Positions 34,170 to 42,496 of a stretch of 64,000 bases of DNA are shown here, one piece after another. The translations under genes and the position numbers were made by a program. Each line of letters opens with the position of its first letter. Position 1 is the stretch's first letter. The notes below the pieces were generated by a model that had not been told where the DNA came from, did no database searches, and saw only the letters and a program-made list of their open reading frames with translations. Source of the DNA: AC-38 sp033856025 (GTDB lineage Bacteria; Actinomycetota; Thermoleophilia; Solirubrobacterales; Solirubrobacteraceae); the NCBI GenBank assembly GCA_033856025.1, contig JAWVFQ010000034.1, forward strand, positions 1 through 64,000. The letters run 5' to 3'.

Positions 34170-35058
34170 CCGCGGCGAACACCGCGCCGGCCGCGAGCCA
34201 GCCGGCCAGGATGTCGGACACGTAGTGCTCGCCCGTGTAGACGAGGGTGAGCGCCATCGCCAGCGCGTAGGCGCCGAGCCCGAGCCGCGCCCACGGTCCC
34301 GCGCCCCAGAAGAAGAGCGCCAGCAGCATCGGGTAGGCCGCGTGCAGCGATGGGACGGCGGCCTCCTGGTTGTAGAACTCGCCGCGGTTCTCGAACAGCG
34401 CGGCGGCCGGCTGGATACCCACGTGTCCCCACATGCCGGCGATCGTGCGCGGCACGGCCTCGATCTGGCCGTTCCAGGCAGCCAGCCACGGCGGGACGGC
34501 GGGGAAGAGCACGTAGGTCACGAACCCCACCGTGGCCAGCGCGACGACGAGCGTGCGGTACTCGCGAAACCGCGGGTAGGAGACCCGCCACAGGATCGCC
34601 AGCACGCTCAGCGTGACGAAGAAGTGCGACAGGTAGACCGCGAAGCCGGCGTAGTCGTACCAGTGCGCGACGCCGGCGTCGTGGAACGCGTGCTGGAGCG
34701 AGACGGTGGGGATGTGGCCGCCGAAGAGGAAGCGGTCGACGTCCAGCTGGGGGGAGGTGTGCGGCGAGATCCCGATCGCCTCGCGCACCGGCCGCGACAG
34801 GTCGTAGCAGAGCAGCACCACCATCAGCGGGAGCCAGTCCACGACCACGCCGCGGGCCCAGCGCACCGGGTCGGCCAGCGAGACCGCCAGCAGCCCGACG
34901 AGCATCCAGCCGAACAGCCAGTCGCGGGAGAGGATCAGCCCTTTGGTGGCGACGAGCGCGGCGGAGGCCGCCACGAACACCGCGGCCCCCGCGACGGTGA
35001 TGAGGCGCGCGCGGCGCGCGCGCAGGTCAGCGGAGGTGGCGGCGGATCTCGACGGCAT
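34105..35058 (-). CDS. PAP2-superfamily membrane phosphatase/phosphotransferase
   Basis: 317 aa with about six membrane helices. PAP2 motifs: VPSLHAAYP (motif 2) and YTGEHYVSDILAGW (motif 3), both with the catalytic histidines; residues before motif 2 hold the less conserved motif 1. The layout resembles actinobacterial inositol phosphoceramide synthase/phosphatidylinositol-type PAP2 proteins. It starts inside the end of the glycosyltransferase gene (32-base overlap), so both likely handle lipid-linked sugars or envelope lipids together. Confidence 0.9.
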   Translation of the reverse strand: MPSRSAATSADLRARRARLITVAGAAVFVAASAALVATKGLILSRDWLFGWMLVGLLAVSLADPVRWARGVVVDWLPLMVVLLCYDLSRPVREAIGISPHTSPQLDVDRFLFGGHIPTVSLQHAFHDAGVAHWYDYAGFAVYLSHFFVTLSVLAILWRVSYPRFREYRTLVVALATVGFVTYVLFPAVPPWLAAWNGQIEAVPRTIAGMWGHVGIQPAAALFENRGEFYNQEAAVPSLHAAYPMLLALFFWGAGPWARLGLGAYALAMALTLVYTGEHYVSDILAGWLAAGAVFAAVSALRARRRSRRAPPPPAGAA

Positions 35059-36439
35059 TGCGCTTTCCGGTCTTGGTGTCCCCGGGGTTGCAGTGGCATC
35101 CGTGCGTCAGCACCCAGCCGGTGATCGGCGCGAGGGTGACCAGGAGGAACGCGGTGAGGACGATCGTCGCCTTTCGCAGGTTCGCCGAGCGCCCCAGCGC
35201 CGCGAACGGCAGGACCCACAGGACGTACCAGGGCATCTCCCACGTCAGCGACACGACGAGCGCCAGCATCGCCCACCCCGCGGTCGTCACCCAGTCGCCG
35301 CCGCGCCAGGTCTCGCGCACCAGCCAGGCCAGGACGCCGAGCAGCGCGACCTTGACCAGGACGCGGATCACGGCGGTGGCGCCGCCCTGCCCGACGACCA
35401 GCCCCACCAGGTTGGCGGGGGAGAGGGGGGTGACGAGCGAGGACTGCGTGTCCAGCCCCGGCCCGTGCGTGCCGAAGGCGACCAGCGAGGCGGCGAGCAG
35501 GACGGCGCCCGCCGCGGCCGCGCCCGCCAGCAGGCGGCGCCGGCCGCTGCCCTCCCGGGACAGCAGCGCGAAGGGCAGCACCAGGGCGGCGGATCCCTTG
35601 ATCGCGGCGGCGGTGACCAGCGCCGCGCCGGCCCGGGCCGGCCTTTGGGACAGCAGCGCGCCCACCCCGGCGAGCACCAGCGCCAGCATGAGGAAGTCGT
35701 TGTGCACCCCGCCGACGCCGTACACCAGGACCAGGGGGTTGAGCCCGACGAAGACGACCGCCCACAGCGGGTCGGTCCCGCGCCGCTCGGCCAGCCGCCA
35801 CACCAGCGCCAGGCAGCCCAGCGACGCGCCCACGGTGACGACCTTCAGCGCCCAGAAGCCGCCGGCCAGCCCGAGCGGGACGAGCGCGTAGGAGAACAGC
35901 GTGAACAGCGGCCCGTACGGGCTGAGGAGGTGATGCCAGGTGGCGAAGTCGTACGTCGGGTCGCCGGGGAAGATGCCCGGGATCTCCACGTAGGGGTTGA
36001 CGCCGTGGATCGCGCCGAGGCGCGCGTAGTTGAGGTAGTTGAAGACGTCGGTGAGCGGCAGCGGCGGCCCCAGGAGGAACAGCGCGTGCAGCAGCGCCAC
36101 CGCGCCCACGACCGCGCGGGTGCCCACCGCGCGGACCCCCGCCAGAAGCGCCAGCCAGCAGCCGAACATCGCGGCGATCAGCGCCGAGAACGTCGCCGAC
36201 GCGAGCACCGGGTCGTCCGGGAAGGCCTCGGCCAGGCCGTCGAACGGGCCGACCAGCCAGCCGTACGCGCCGCCGGCCGTGGGCGGCGCGAGGCCGGAGG
36301 GCCGGGCCGCCGAGACCAGCACCAGGAGCGCCGCGGCGGCCACCATCCCGCCCAGGGCGAAGCGCGCGGCGCGCTCGGACCGGCCGGTCCGCAGCCGCGT
36401 CCACGCCAGCCCGGCCCGCGAAAGCGCAGCGCTCTCCAT
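35027..36439 (-). CDS. Polyprenol-phosphate-mannose-type integral membrane glycosyltransferase (MptB/GT87-like)
   Basis: 470 aa, about 11-12 membrane helices. The first long loop carries GPPLPLTDVFNYLNYARLGAIHGVNPY and the PYGPLFTLFSYALVPLG stretch typical of GT-C mannosyltransferases that use lipid-linked donors outside the membrane. ATG 36439 was preferred to ATG 36472 because TAGCTT lies 8 bases before it and a hydrophobic helix starts soon after. Together with the overlapping PAP2 gene it suggests a lipoglycan step. Confidence 0.82.
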   Translation of the reverse strand: MESAALSRAGLAWTRLRTGRSERAARFALGGMVAAAALLVLVSAARPSGLAPPTAGGAYGWLVGPFDGLAEAFPDDPVLASATFSALIAAMFGCWLALLAGVRAVGTRAVVGAVALLHALFLLGPPLPLTDVFNYLNYARLGAIHGVNPYVEIPGIFPGDPTYDFATWHHLLSPYGPLFTLFSYALVPLGLAGGFWALKVVTVGASLGCLALVWRLAERRGTDPLWAVVFVGLNPLVLVYGVGGVHNDFLMLALVLAGVGALLSQRPARAGAALVTAAAIKGSAALVLPFALLSREGSGRRRLLAGAAAAGAVLLAASLVAFGTHGPGLDTQSSLVTPLSPANLVGLVVGQGGATAVIRVLVKVALLGVLAWLVRETWRGGDWVTTAGWAMLALVVSLTWEMPWYVLWVLPFAALGRSANLRKATIVLTAFLLVTLAPITGWVLTHGCHCNPGDTKTGKRNAVEIRRHLR

Positions 36440-36447
36440 CGCGCCGA

Positions 36448-36453
36448 AAGCTA
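36448..36453 (-). promoter_or_regulatory. -10 element TAGCTT (minus strand)
   Basis: TAGCTT ends 8 bases before the ATG at 36439. Confidence 0.45.
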
Positions 36454-36477
36454 GCGTCCGAGCCCGCGCCATCGCGT

Positions 36478-36483
36478 TAGGGT
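36478..36483 (+). promoter_or_regulatory. -10 element TAGGGT
   Basis: TAGGGT ends 9 bases before the ATG at 36493. Confidence 0.45.
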
Positions 36484-36492
36484 GCGAATCGA

Positions 36493-36783
36493 ATGGAAGC
36501 GCGCTCGCTCCAGAACCGGCTCCTGATCGCCACGACGCTGTGGCGCGAGTCCACGCGGGATCCGCTCCCGCGCCTGGCGCCGGGGGAGCCGCCGGCGCAG
36601 ATCCAGGAGCTCGAGCTCATGCTGGTCGACCTCCTGTGCCGTGAGGCGACCCGCGACAACGCGCGCGACGTGGCCGACAAGACGTGGGACCTGGTCCACG
36701 ACCGGCCCGACGCCGACCCGGTGAAGAAGCGGGTCGTCGAATGCCACGAGCACCTCAGCCGGCTGAGCTCGGGAGCCGAGTAG
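36493..36783 (+). CDS. Small helical protein, 96 aa, unknown
   Basis: No recognised domain. Soluble, Leu/Glu/Asp/Arg-rich, with a single central cysteine (LLCREATRDN) and another in VVECHEHL. Codon use matches the neighbours. Its TAG stop overlaps the GTG of the catalase-like gene (TAGTG), so it may be an accessory partner of that enzyme, which is inference from position only. Confidence 0.7.
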   Translation: MEARSLQNRLLIATTLWRESTRDPLPRLAPGEPPAQIQELELMLVDLLCREATRDNARDVADKTWDLVHDRPDADPVKKRVVECHEHLSRLSSGAE

Positions 36784-37712
36784 TGGCCGAGCTGCCGGCC
36801 GAGATCGTCGACGCGATCCAGGACATCGGCGGACGCCACGACGGCCACCGCGCGGTCCACGCCAAGGGGACGCTGTGCGCCGCCACGTTCACCCCGGCGC
36901 CGGGGGCGGGCGCGGTGAGCCGGGCCGCCCACCTCCAGGACGGTCCGGTCCGCGCGCACGTGCGCTTCTCCAACGGCAGCGGTGATCCGGGCAACCGCGA
37001 CGCCGCCCAGGACGGCCGCGGGATCGGCGTCAAGTTCTACCTGGACGACGGGACCACGACCGACATCGTGGGGATCAGCCGGCGCCAGTTCTTCGTGCGC
37101 ACGGCGGAGGACTTCCTCGAGTTCACGCGGGCCCGCAAGCCCGATCCCGAGACGGGCCAGCCGGACATGGAGAAGCTGGGCGCGTTCCTGGGCGCCCACC
37201 CCGAGGCGGGCCCGGCGGTGCAGGAGCAGCTGCTGGCCAAGCCTCCGGTGTCCTACGCCACGACGGAGTTCAACGGGCTGCACGCCTTTCGCTTCACCGC
37301 GCCCGACGGGACACGGCGCTGGGTGCGCTGGCACCTGGAGCCCGCCGCCGGCGTGCAGGTGATCGAGGACGACGCCGAGGCGGCCGGCCGCGACCGCGAC
37401 TACCTGCAGGCCGAGATCGCCGAGCGCGTCGCCGAGGGCCCGGTCGTCTTCACGCTGTCCGTCGCCGTGGCGGCCGAGGGCGATCCGCTGGACGATCCCA
37501 CGATCGCCTGGCCCGACGACCGCGAGACGATCGAGTTGGGTCGGCTGGAGGTCACCGAGATCGCCACCGACCGCGAGCGCGACGGCGATGTCCTGGTGTT
37601 CGACCCGCTGCGGGTGACCGACGGCATCGAGCCCTCGGACGACCCGATCCTGCAGGCCCGCAGCGACGTGTACGCCGAGTCGGTCTACCGGCGCTCGGGC
37701 GCCCGGCGCTGA
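36783..37712 (+). CDS. Small catalase-family haem peroxidase (SrpA-like)
   Basis: 309 aa, the length of minimal catalase-like peroxidases, lacking the C-terminal flavodoxin-like domain and N-terminal arm of full catalases. The distal histidine lies in VHAKGTLCAATF, the haem-pocket region is VRAHVRFSNGSGDPGNRDAAQDGRGIGVKFY, the catalytic asparagine region is FNGLHAF, and the proximal haem ligand tyrosine fits ARSDVYAESV (R-x3-Y). It probably uses peroxide with an organic donor. GTG start overlapping the previous stop. Confidence 0.88.
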   Translation: MAELPAEIVDAIQDIGGRHDGHRAVHAKGTLCAATFTPAPGAGAVSRAAHLQDGPVRAHVRFSNGSGDPGNRDAAQDGRGIGVKFYLDDGTTTDIVGISRRQFFVRTAEDFLEFTRARKPDPETGQPDMEKLGAFLGAHPEAGPAVQEQLLAKPPVSYATTEFNGLHAFRFTAPDGTRRWVRWHLEPAAGVQVIEDDAEAAGRDRDYLQAEIAERVAEGPVVFTLSVAVAAEGDPLDDPTIAWPDDRETIELGRLEVTEIATDRERDGDVLVFDPLRVTDGIEPSDDPILQARSDVYAESVYRRSGARR

Positions 37713-37745
37713 GCGCCGGCGGGCTTCGCGCACCGCAACCCGGGC

Positions 37746-37751
37746 TACCCT
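37746..37751 (+). promoter_or_regulatory. -10 element TACCCT with short leader
   Basis: TACCCT ends 15 bases before the ATG at 37767, implying a leader of only about 8 bases. Confidence 0.4.
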
Positions 37752-37766
37752 TGGCTGTTCAAGCGC

Positions 37767-39020
37767 ATGATGCAGCGGCGAACACTTCGCGCGGCGGGGC
37801 TGCTGGCTCTCGCCCTCGCGCTCGCGCCGGCGGCGTCCGCCCAGGTCGGGGGAGGGACCCCTCCGACGGGCGGTGACCCGTCGACGGGCGGTGCGCCCCC
37901 GACGGCGCCGCCGCCCACGTCGGGCACGCCGAGCGCCGCCTTCACCGGCACGGGGATGTGGATCTGGCAGATCCCCAAGACCGAGGGCGGCAGCGTCTCG
38001 CGGATCGTCGCGCGGGCCCGGCGCAACGGCGTCAGGACGGTGTTCGTCAAGAGCGGCGACGGGACGAACCTCTGGCGCCAGTTCTCTCCCCAGCTGGTCA
38101 GCGCGCTGCGCCAGGCCGGGCTGCGGGTGTGCGGCTGGCAGTACGTGTACGGCGACAAGCCGATCGGCGAGGCCAACGTGTCGGCCTGGGCCAAGCAGGC
38201 GGGCGCGGACTGCTTCGCCATCGACGCCGAGTCCGAGTACGAGGGCAAGTACGTGGCGGCCGACCGCTACGTGCGCCGGCTGCGCGCGCTGGTGGGTGAC
38301 GCCTACCCGGTGTCGCTCGCGCCGTTCCCCTACGTCGACTTCCACCCGGGCTTCCCCTACTCCGTCTTCCTGGCCCCCGGCGCCGCCGAGGCCACCCAGC
38401 CGCAGATGTACTGGAAGGCGATCGGCACGAGCGTCGACCGCAACTTCGCCCACACCTACACGTGGAGCCAGCTCTACAAGCGCCCGATCTACCCGCTGGG
38501 CCAGACCTACGACCGCGCGCCGCCCGCGCAGGTCCGCCGCTTCCGCCAGGTCGCCCAGGCCTACGGGTCGGGCGGGATCTCCTGGTGGGAGTGGACCGCG
38601 ACGTCCGCGCCCGCCTGGACGGCGCTGAGCCAGCCGGTCGCGGCGCTGAGCGGCTACCAGCCGGCGAGCCAGCTGCCCACCCTGAAGCTGAAGGCCAAGG
38701 GCGATGTCGTCGTATGGGCGCAGCAGCACCTGTGGGCGGCGGGCTACCGCGTACCGCTGGACGGCCTCTTCGGTGTCGTGACGCGCGACGCGGTCCTCGA
38801 CTTCCAGCAGGAGCGCGGCCTGGCGATGACCGGGCAGCTGGACGACCCGACGTGGCGCGTCCTCCTGCGCCTGCGCCCGGTGACCGTCCGCTGGCAACCC
38901 GCGCCGCGCAACGGCCGCCGCGCGGTCCCGGCCCGCGCCGGTCGCGGCCTGTCCGCGGCCCCACCCCGCTCGGCCCTGTTGCCCGCCCGCGCCCGCGAGA
39001 TCCCGCCCCGGCCCCGCTAG
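37767..39020 (+). CDS. Secreted barrel-fold protein with C-terminal peptidoglycan-binding domain
   Basis: 417 aa. Signal peptide (cleavage after ASA, about residue 25), Gly/Pro/Thr linker, then a GH25-like or DUF1906-like TIM barrel (GMWIWQIPKTEGG at the start; DCFAIDAESEYEGKYV with acidic residues at a strand end; QPQMYWKAIG; GISWWEWTAT at the end). A PG_binding_1 repeat follows (LKLKAKGDVVVWAQQHL...GVVTRDAVLDFQQERGLAMTG), then a basic Pro-rich tail. Role: probably cell-wall-bound hydrolase or scaffold. Confidence 0.8.
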   Translation: MMQRRTLRAAGLLALALALAPAASAQVGGGTPPTGGDPSTGGAPPTAPPPTSGTPSAAFTGTGMWIWQIPKTEGGSVSRIVARARRNGVRTVFVKSGDGTNLWRQFSPQLVSALRQAGLRVCGWQYVYGDKPIGEANVSAWAKQAGADCFAIDAESEYEGKYVAADRYVRRLRALVGDAYPVSLAPFPYVDFHPGFPYSVFLAPGAAEATQPQMYWKAIGTSVDRNFAHTYTWSQLYKRPIYPLGQTYDRAPPAQVRRFRQVAQAYGSGGISWWEWTATSAPAWTALSQPVAALSGYQPASQLPTLKLKAKGDVVVWAQQHLWAAGYRVPLDGLFGVVTRDAVLDFQQERGLAMTGQLDDPTWRVLLRLRPVTVRWQPAPRNGRRAVPARAGRGLSAAPPRSALLPARAREIPPRPR

Positions 39021-39024
39021 CCAC

Positions 39025-39062
39025 TGAAGCGTTATGCCGGCCATGACCGGCTAAACGCTTCA
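39025..39062. repeat. Palindrome copy A, shared with the AbiEi/DUF559 gene start
   Basis: Arms TGAAGCGTTATGCCGG (39025-39040) and CCGGCTAAACGCTTCA (39047-39062) pair at 14 of 16 positions around CCATGA. It fills the gap between two convergent genes and covers the arfB stop, so it could terminate both. It is 31/39 identical to the sequence at 55987-56025, including parts not constrained by pairing. Confidence 0.75.
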
Positions 39063-39473
39063 GTCAGTCGCCGGCGGTCGCCGGCGCAGCGCCTTGGTCT
39101 GGGAGCGGCGGCGCTTGGTCTCGGCGCGGCGCTTGCGCGACGCCGGCGTGGGACGGGTGGCCCGGCGCTTGCGGGGGACGGCGAGGGCAGCGGTCAGGCG
39201 GTCGCGCAGGCGCTCCAGCGCCAGCTCGCGGTTGCGGGCCTGGCTGCGGGCGTCCTGCGCGACGGCGGTGAGCCGTGGTCCGACCTTCGACATCGCGCGG
39301 CGGCGCTGGTCCTCGGTCAGCGAGGGCGACTCGGCCACGTCGAACACCGCCTCCACCCGCGACGCGGTGACGTTGGCGTGCTGGCCGCCCGGCCCGGACG
39401 AGCGCGAGGTGCGGACGAGCACCTCGCTCAGGGGAATGGCCACGCCGGGCGCCACGGTCATCGGATCCTCCAT
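39060..39473 (-). CDS. arfB: Peptidyl-tRNA hydrolase ArfB (YaeJ-type ribosome rescue factor)
   Basis: 137 aa. Releases stalled peptidyl-tRNA on non-stop ribosomes. The catalytic GGQ is at residues 29-31 in SSGPGGQHANVTASRVEAVFDV, and the C-terminal tail (about 100-137) is the expected Arg/Lys-rich extension that enters the empty mRNA channel. Its start faces a VOC gene 19 bases away with -10 elements overlapping on the two strands. ATG 39461 is a possible internal start. Confidence 0.93.
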   Translation of the reverse strand: MEDPMTVAPGVAIPLSEVLVRTSRSSGPGGQHANVTASRVEAVFDVAESPSLTEDQRRRAMSKVGPRLTAVAQDARSQARNRELALERLRDRLTAALAVPRKRRATRPTPASRKRRAETKRRRSQTKALRRRPPATD

Positions 39474-39480
39474 GGCGGCT

Positions 39481-39487
39481 TAGGCTA
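39481..39487. promoter_or_regulatory. Bidirectional -10 TAGGCTA
   Basis: Plus strand TAGGCT (39481-39486) ends 6 bases before ATG 39493. Minus strand TAGCCT (39487-39482) ends 8 bases before ATG 39473. Five base pairs are shared, so the two divergent genes appear to use one symmetric -10. Confidence 0.6.
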
Positions 39488-39492
39488 CGGCG

Positions 39493-39933
39493 ATGGCCGA
39501 GGAGATTCCGCTCCGCCTGAGCGTCGTGACGGTCGGCGCGCACGACGTCGCCGCCCTGCGCGCCTTCTACGAGCGCCTGGGGTGGGAGAGCCACACGCCG
39601 CCCGGCGACTTCGCCGCCTTCCCGCTCGGCGGCGCGGTGTTCACGCTGTACGACGCGAAGACCCTCGCCGAGGAGGCCGGCGGCCACACCGCGCCCTCGC
39701 CCGGCACGTTCCGCGGCGTCACCCTGGCGATCAACGTCGACGAGCGCGACGACGTGGACATGGTGATCCGGCGCGCCGTCGACGCGGGCGCCACCGTCCT
39801 CGCCGCGCCCGTCACGCGCGACTGGGGCGGACGCTCGGGCTACTTCTCCGACCCCGAGGGCAACGCCTGGGAGGTCGCCTGGCTGCCCAACGCGACCTTC
39901 GACGACCGCGGCGCCCTGATCTGGCCGTATTAG
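39493..39933 (+). CDS. VOC (glyoxalase/bleomycin resistance) superfamily protein
   Basis: 146 aa with two beta-alpha-beta-beta-beta repeats: LSVVTVGAHDVAALRAFYERLGW at the start and GYFSDPEGNAWEVAWLPN near the end, where the glutamate is a usual metal ligand. Substrate unknown; members include lyases, dioxygenases and drug-binding proteins. It ends 6 bases from the opposing alcohol dehydrogenase gene. Confidence 0.9.
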   Translation: MAEEIPLRLSVVTVGAHDVAALRAFYERLGWESHTPPGDFAAFPLGGAVFTLYDAKTLAEEAGGHTAPSPGTFRGVTLAINVDERDDVDMVIRRAVDAGATVLAAPVTRDWGGRSGYFSDPEGNAWEVAWLPNATFDDRGALIWPY

Positions 39934-39939
39934 CCCGGC

Positions 39940-41046
39940 CTAGGCCAGGTCCAGCACGCTGCGGATCCCGGCCTGCTGCTCCATCAGCTCGAAGCCGCGG
40001 TTGACCTCGTCGAGGCTGAGGTGGTGTGAGACGAAGGGGTCGACGTCGAGGTCGCCGGCCAGCCAGCGGTCGACGAACTGGGGGACCTGGGTGCGGCCCT
40101 TGACGCCGCCGAAGGACGACCCGGCGACGCGGCGGCCCGTGATGAGCAGGCGCGGGACGATCTCGAGGACCTCGCCCCTCCCGGCCACGCCGGCGATCGT
40201 GCACAGGCCCCAGCCCATGCGCGTGGCCTCGACGGCCTGGCGCATCACGTCCACGTTGCCGGTCGCCTCGAAGGTGTGGTCGGCGCCGAAGCCGCCCGTC
40301 AGCTCGACGATCCGCTCCACGGCCTCCTGGCCGCCCTCCAGCAGGTCCGTGGCGCCCTGCCCGCGCGCCAGCTCGCGGCGCTGGGCGGACGGGTCGACCG
40401 CGACGATCCGCTCCGCGCCGGCCAGCCGGCAGCCCGCCACCGCGCCCAGGCCGACCATCCCCAGTCCGAACACCGCGCAGGTCGAGCCGGCCTCCACGTT
40501 CGCCGTGTTCAGCGCCGCGCCCAGCCCCGTCGAGAGGCCGCAGGCGAACAGGCACGCGCGGTCCAGGGGCGCGTCCGGCGACACCTTGGCCAGCGCGATC
40601 TCCGGCATCACGGTCGCCTCGGCGAACGTCGAGGTGCCCATGAAGTGACGGATCGGCTCGCCGTCGCGGGAGAGACGGGTGGTGCCGTCGGGCAGGTGGC
40701 CGCGGTTCTGCTCCTCGCGGATCGCCAGGCAGATGTTCGTCTTCTCGGAGCGGCAGTGGATGCACTCGCCGCACTGGGGCGAGAAGAGCGTCACGACGTG
40801 GTCGCCCGGCGCCACGAGCGTCACTCCCTCGCCGATCGCCTCCACCACTCCCGCGCCCTCGTGCCCGAGGACCGCGGGCGCGTAGCCGGACGGGTCCGCG
40901 CCCGAGGCCGTGTACATGTCGGTGTGGCAGACGCCGCACGCGTGCAGGCGCACCAGCACCTCGCCGGCGCGCGGTGCCTCGAGCTCCACCTCCTGGACGG
41001 CGAGGGGCTCCCCGAATTCCTCCAGCACCGCCGCGCGGATCCGCAT
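39940..41046 (-). CDS. Zinc alcohol dehydrogenase, class III-like
   Basis: 368 aa. Catalytic zinc ligands CGVCHTD and LGHEGAGVV; structural zinc C-x2-C-x2-C-x7-C in CGECIHCRSEKTNIC; NAD-binding GLGMVGLGAVAGCRLAGA with VAVDPSAQRR (Asp for NAD). The C-terminal GSSFGGVKGRTQVP matches class III enzymes that oxidise thiol adducts of formaldehyde. In an actinobacterium the thiol could be mycothiol; that is inference. ATG 41046 was chosen over 41070 because the fold begins at MRIRAAVLEEF. Confidence 0.92.
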   Translation of the reverse strand: MRIRAAVLEEFGEPLAVQEVELEAPRAGEVLVRLHACGVCHTDMYTASGADPSGYAPAVLGHEGAGVVEAIGEGVTLVAPGDHVVTLFSPQCGECIHCRSEKTNICLAIREEQNRGHLPDGTTRLSRDGEPIRHFMGTSTFAEATVMPEIALAKVSPDAPLDRACLFACGLSTGLGAALNTANVEAGSTCAVFGLGMVGLGAVAGCRLAGAERIVAVDPSAQRRELARGQGATDLLEGGQEAVERIVELTGGFGADHTFEATGNVDVMRQAVEATRMGWGLCTIAGVAGRGEVLEIVPRLLITGRRVAGSSFGGVKGRTQVPQFVDRWLAGDLDVDPFVSHHLSLDEVNRGFELMEQQAGIRSVLDLA

Positions 41047-41054
41047 CTCGGCGT

Positions 41055-41060
41055 TACCCT
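41055..41060 (+). promoter_or_regulatory. -10 element TACCCT, leaderless-type
   Basis: TACCCT ends 8 bases before ATG 41069, in a 22-base divergent gap. The minus strand reads TAACGC over the same TTA, a weaker match for the dehydrogenase gene. Confidence 0.5.
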
Positions 41061-41068
41061 CGCAGATC

Positions 41069-42496
41069 ATGGGGGGCCGGATGGCAGCGATCCTGGCGGC
41101 GGCTTTCGTGGCCGTGCCCGCCGCCGCGCACGCCCAGGCGCCATCGGTCTGCCTGGGCGACACGACCGCGAGCGGCGTGGCCCAGAGGCCGGGGCCGAAG
41201 CTGCGCTTCGGCATCAACCCGGCAGGGGAGGCGGGCGCGCTGGGCCCGCGCGTGGAGCCCGTGCCCGACGACCCGGCCCGGACGCTCGCCGCGCTGGCCC
41301 GGCTCAAGCCCCCCCAGGCGCCGCTGTCCCTGCGGCTGAACCGCTTCTTCTGGTCCGACGGCGAGGCGGGCATCCAGCGCTTCCTCGCGCTGACGAGCCG
41401 CTACACCGCGGCGGGCTACCGCGTGGAGCTCCAGCTGCGCTACCACCCGCGCCCCGAGCAGGAGGGCAAGGTGGGGGAGTTCGTGACCTGGGTGCGCGAC
41501 GTCGTGCGGCGCTTCGGCGCCAACCCGGGAGTCACGGCGGTCCAGGTGACCAACGAGGTCAACTTCACCGCGTCGCCGGACTCCTCGGACGGCGCCTACG
41601 CCGGCGCTCGCGACGCGCTGGTCCAGGGCGTGATCGCGGCCAAGGACGAGGCCCGGCGCCGCGGCTACTCCCAGCTCAGCGTGGGCTTCAACTGGTTCTA
41701 CCGGATGGACCCCCAGACCGAGGACTCCTTCTGGTCGCACCTGCGCGACCACGGCGGCGCGCCCTTCGTGGCCGCGCTGGACTGGGTAGGGCTGGACGCC
41801 TACCCGGGGACCGTGTTCCCGCCGTCGGAGCCGCCGGGCGGCGAGCGCGACGGGATGGTCGCCGCGATGTCCCAGCTGCGCCGCTGCTTCCTGCCCAAGG
41901 CGGGGATCCCCGATCGCGTCCCGATCCGCGTGGAGGAGAACGGCTGGCCCACCGGCCCAGGCCGGGCCGAGGACTACCAGGCCCAGGCGCTGCGGACGAT
42001 GGTCGGCGCGGTCAACGACTTCCGCGGGACCTACAACGTCTCGGACTACCGCTGGTTCGACCTGCGCGACCACGCGACGTCGTCGTCGAACTTCCAGCAC
42101 CACTACGGGCTGCTGCGCGACGACTACTCGGAGAAGCCGGCGTTCGCCGTGTACCGCGACCTCATCCGATCGCTGGCGCGCGACGAGCCGGTGTCCGCCG
42201 GGGCGCCCCCGCGCGGGCCGCGGGTGCGCCTGGTGGTGCGGGGACGCCGGGGCCGCGGCTGCTGGCGCACCCCGGTTCGCGCGCGGATCATCGGCCTGGA
42301 CTCCAAGCTGGTCGCGCGGGTGGACTTCCGCCTCGGCGCTCGCCGGGCGGGGACCGACACCCACTGGCCGTTCGCGCGGGCCCTGCATCCGGCGCGCGGT
42401 CGCCTCGCCCGGACTTCCCGTGTCCGCGCCACGCTGCGCCTCCGCGACGGCCGCCGCCTGACCCTCGCGGTCGCGCTGCGGGCCTGCCCGCGGTGA
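41069..42496 (+). CDS. Secreted GH-A-like glycoside hydrolase, second in window
   Basis: 475 aa. Signal peptide ending AHA about residue 22. A TIM-barrel domain has acid/base VQVTNEVNFT, the barrel strand LDWVGLDAYPG and nucleophile-like IRVEENGWPTG, then DYRWFDLRDHATSSSNFQHHYGLLRDDYSEKPAF, typical of enzymes acting on beta-linked glycans. A C-terminal beta-domain of about 100 residues is Arg-rich, like the tail of the acylase at 3823. Not closely similar to the hydrolase at 28977. Stop overlaps the next gene (GTGA). Confidence 0.78.
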   Translation: MGGRMAAILAAAFVAVPAAAHAQAPSVCLGDTTASGVAQRPGPKLRFGINPAGEAGALGPRVEPVPDDPARTLAALARLKPPQAPLSLRLNRFFWSDGEAGIQRFLALTSRYTAAGYRVELQLRYHPRPEQEGKVGEFVTWVRDVVRRFGANPGVTAVQVTNEVNFTASPDSSDGAYAGARDALVQGVIAAKDEARRRGYSQLSVGFNWFYRMDPQTEDSFWSHLRDHGGAPFVAALDWVGLDAYPGTVFPPSEPPGGERDGMVAAMSQLRRCFLPKAGIPDRVPIRVEENGWPTGPGRAEDYQAQALRTMVGAVNDFRGTYNVSDYRWFDLRDHATSSSNFQHHYGLLRDDYSEKPAFAVYRDLIRSLARDEPVSAGAPPRGPRVRLVVRGRRGRGCWRTPVRARIIGLDSKLVARVDFRLGARRAGTDTHWPFARALHPARGRLARTSRVRATLRLRDGRRLTLAVALRACPR

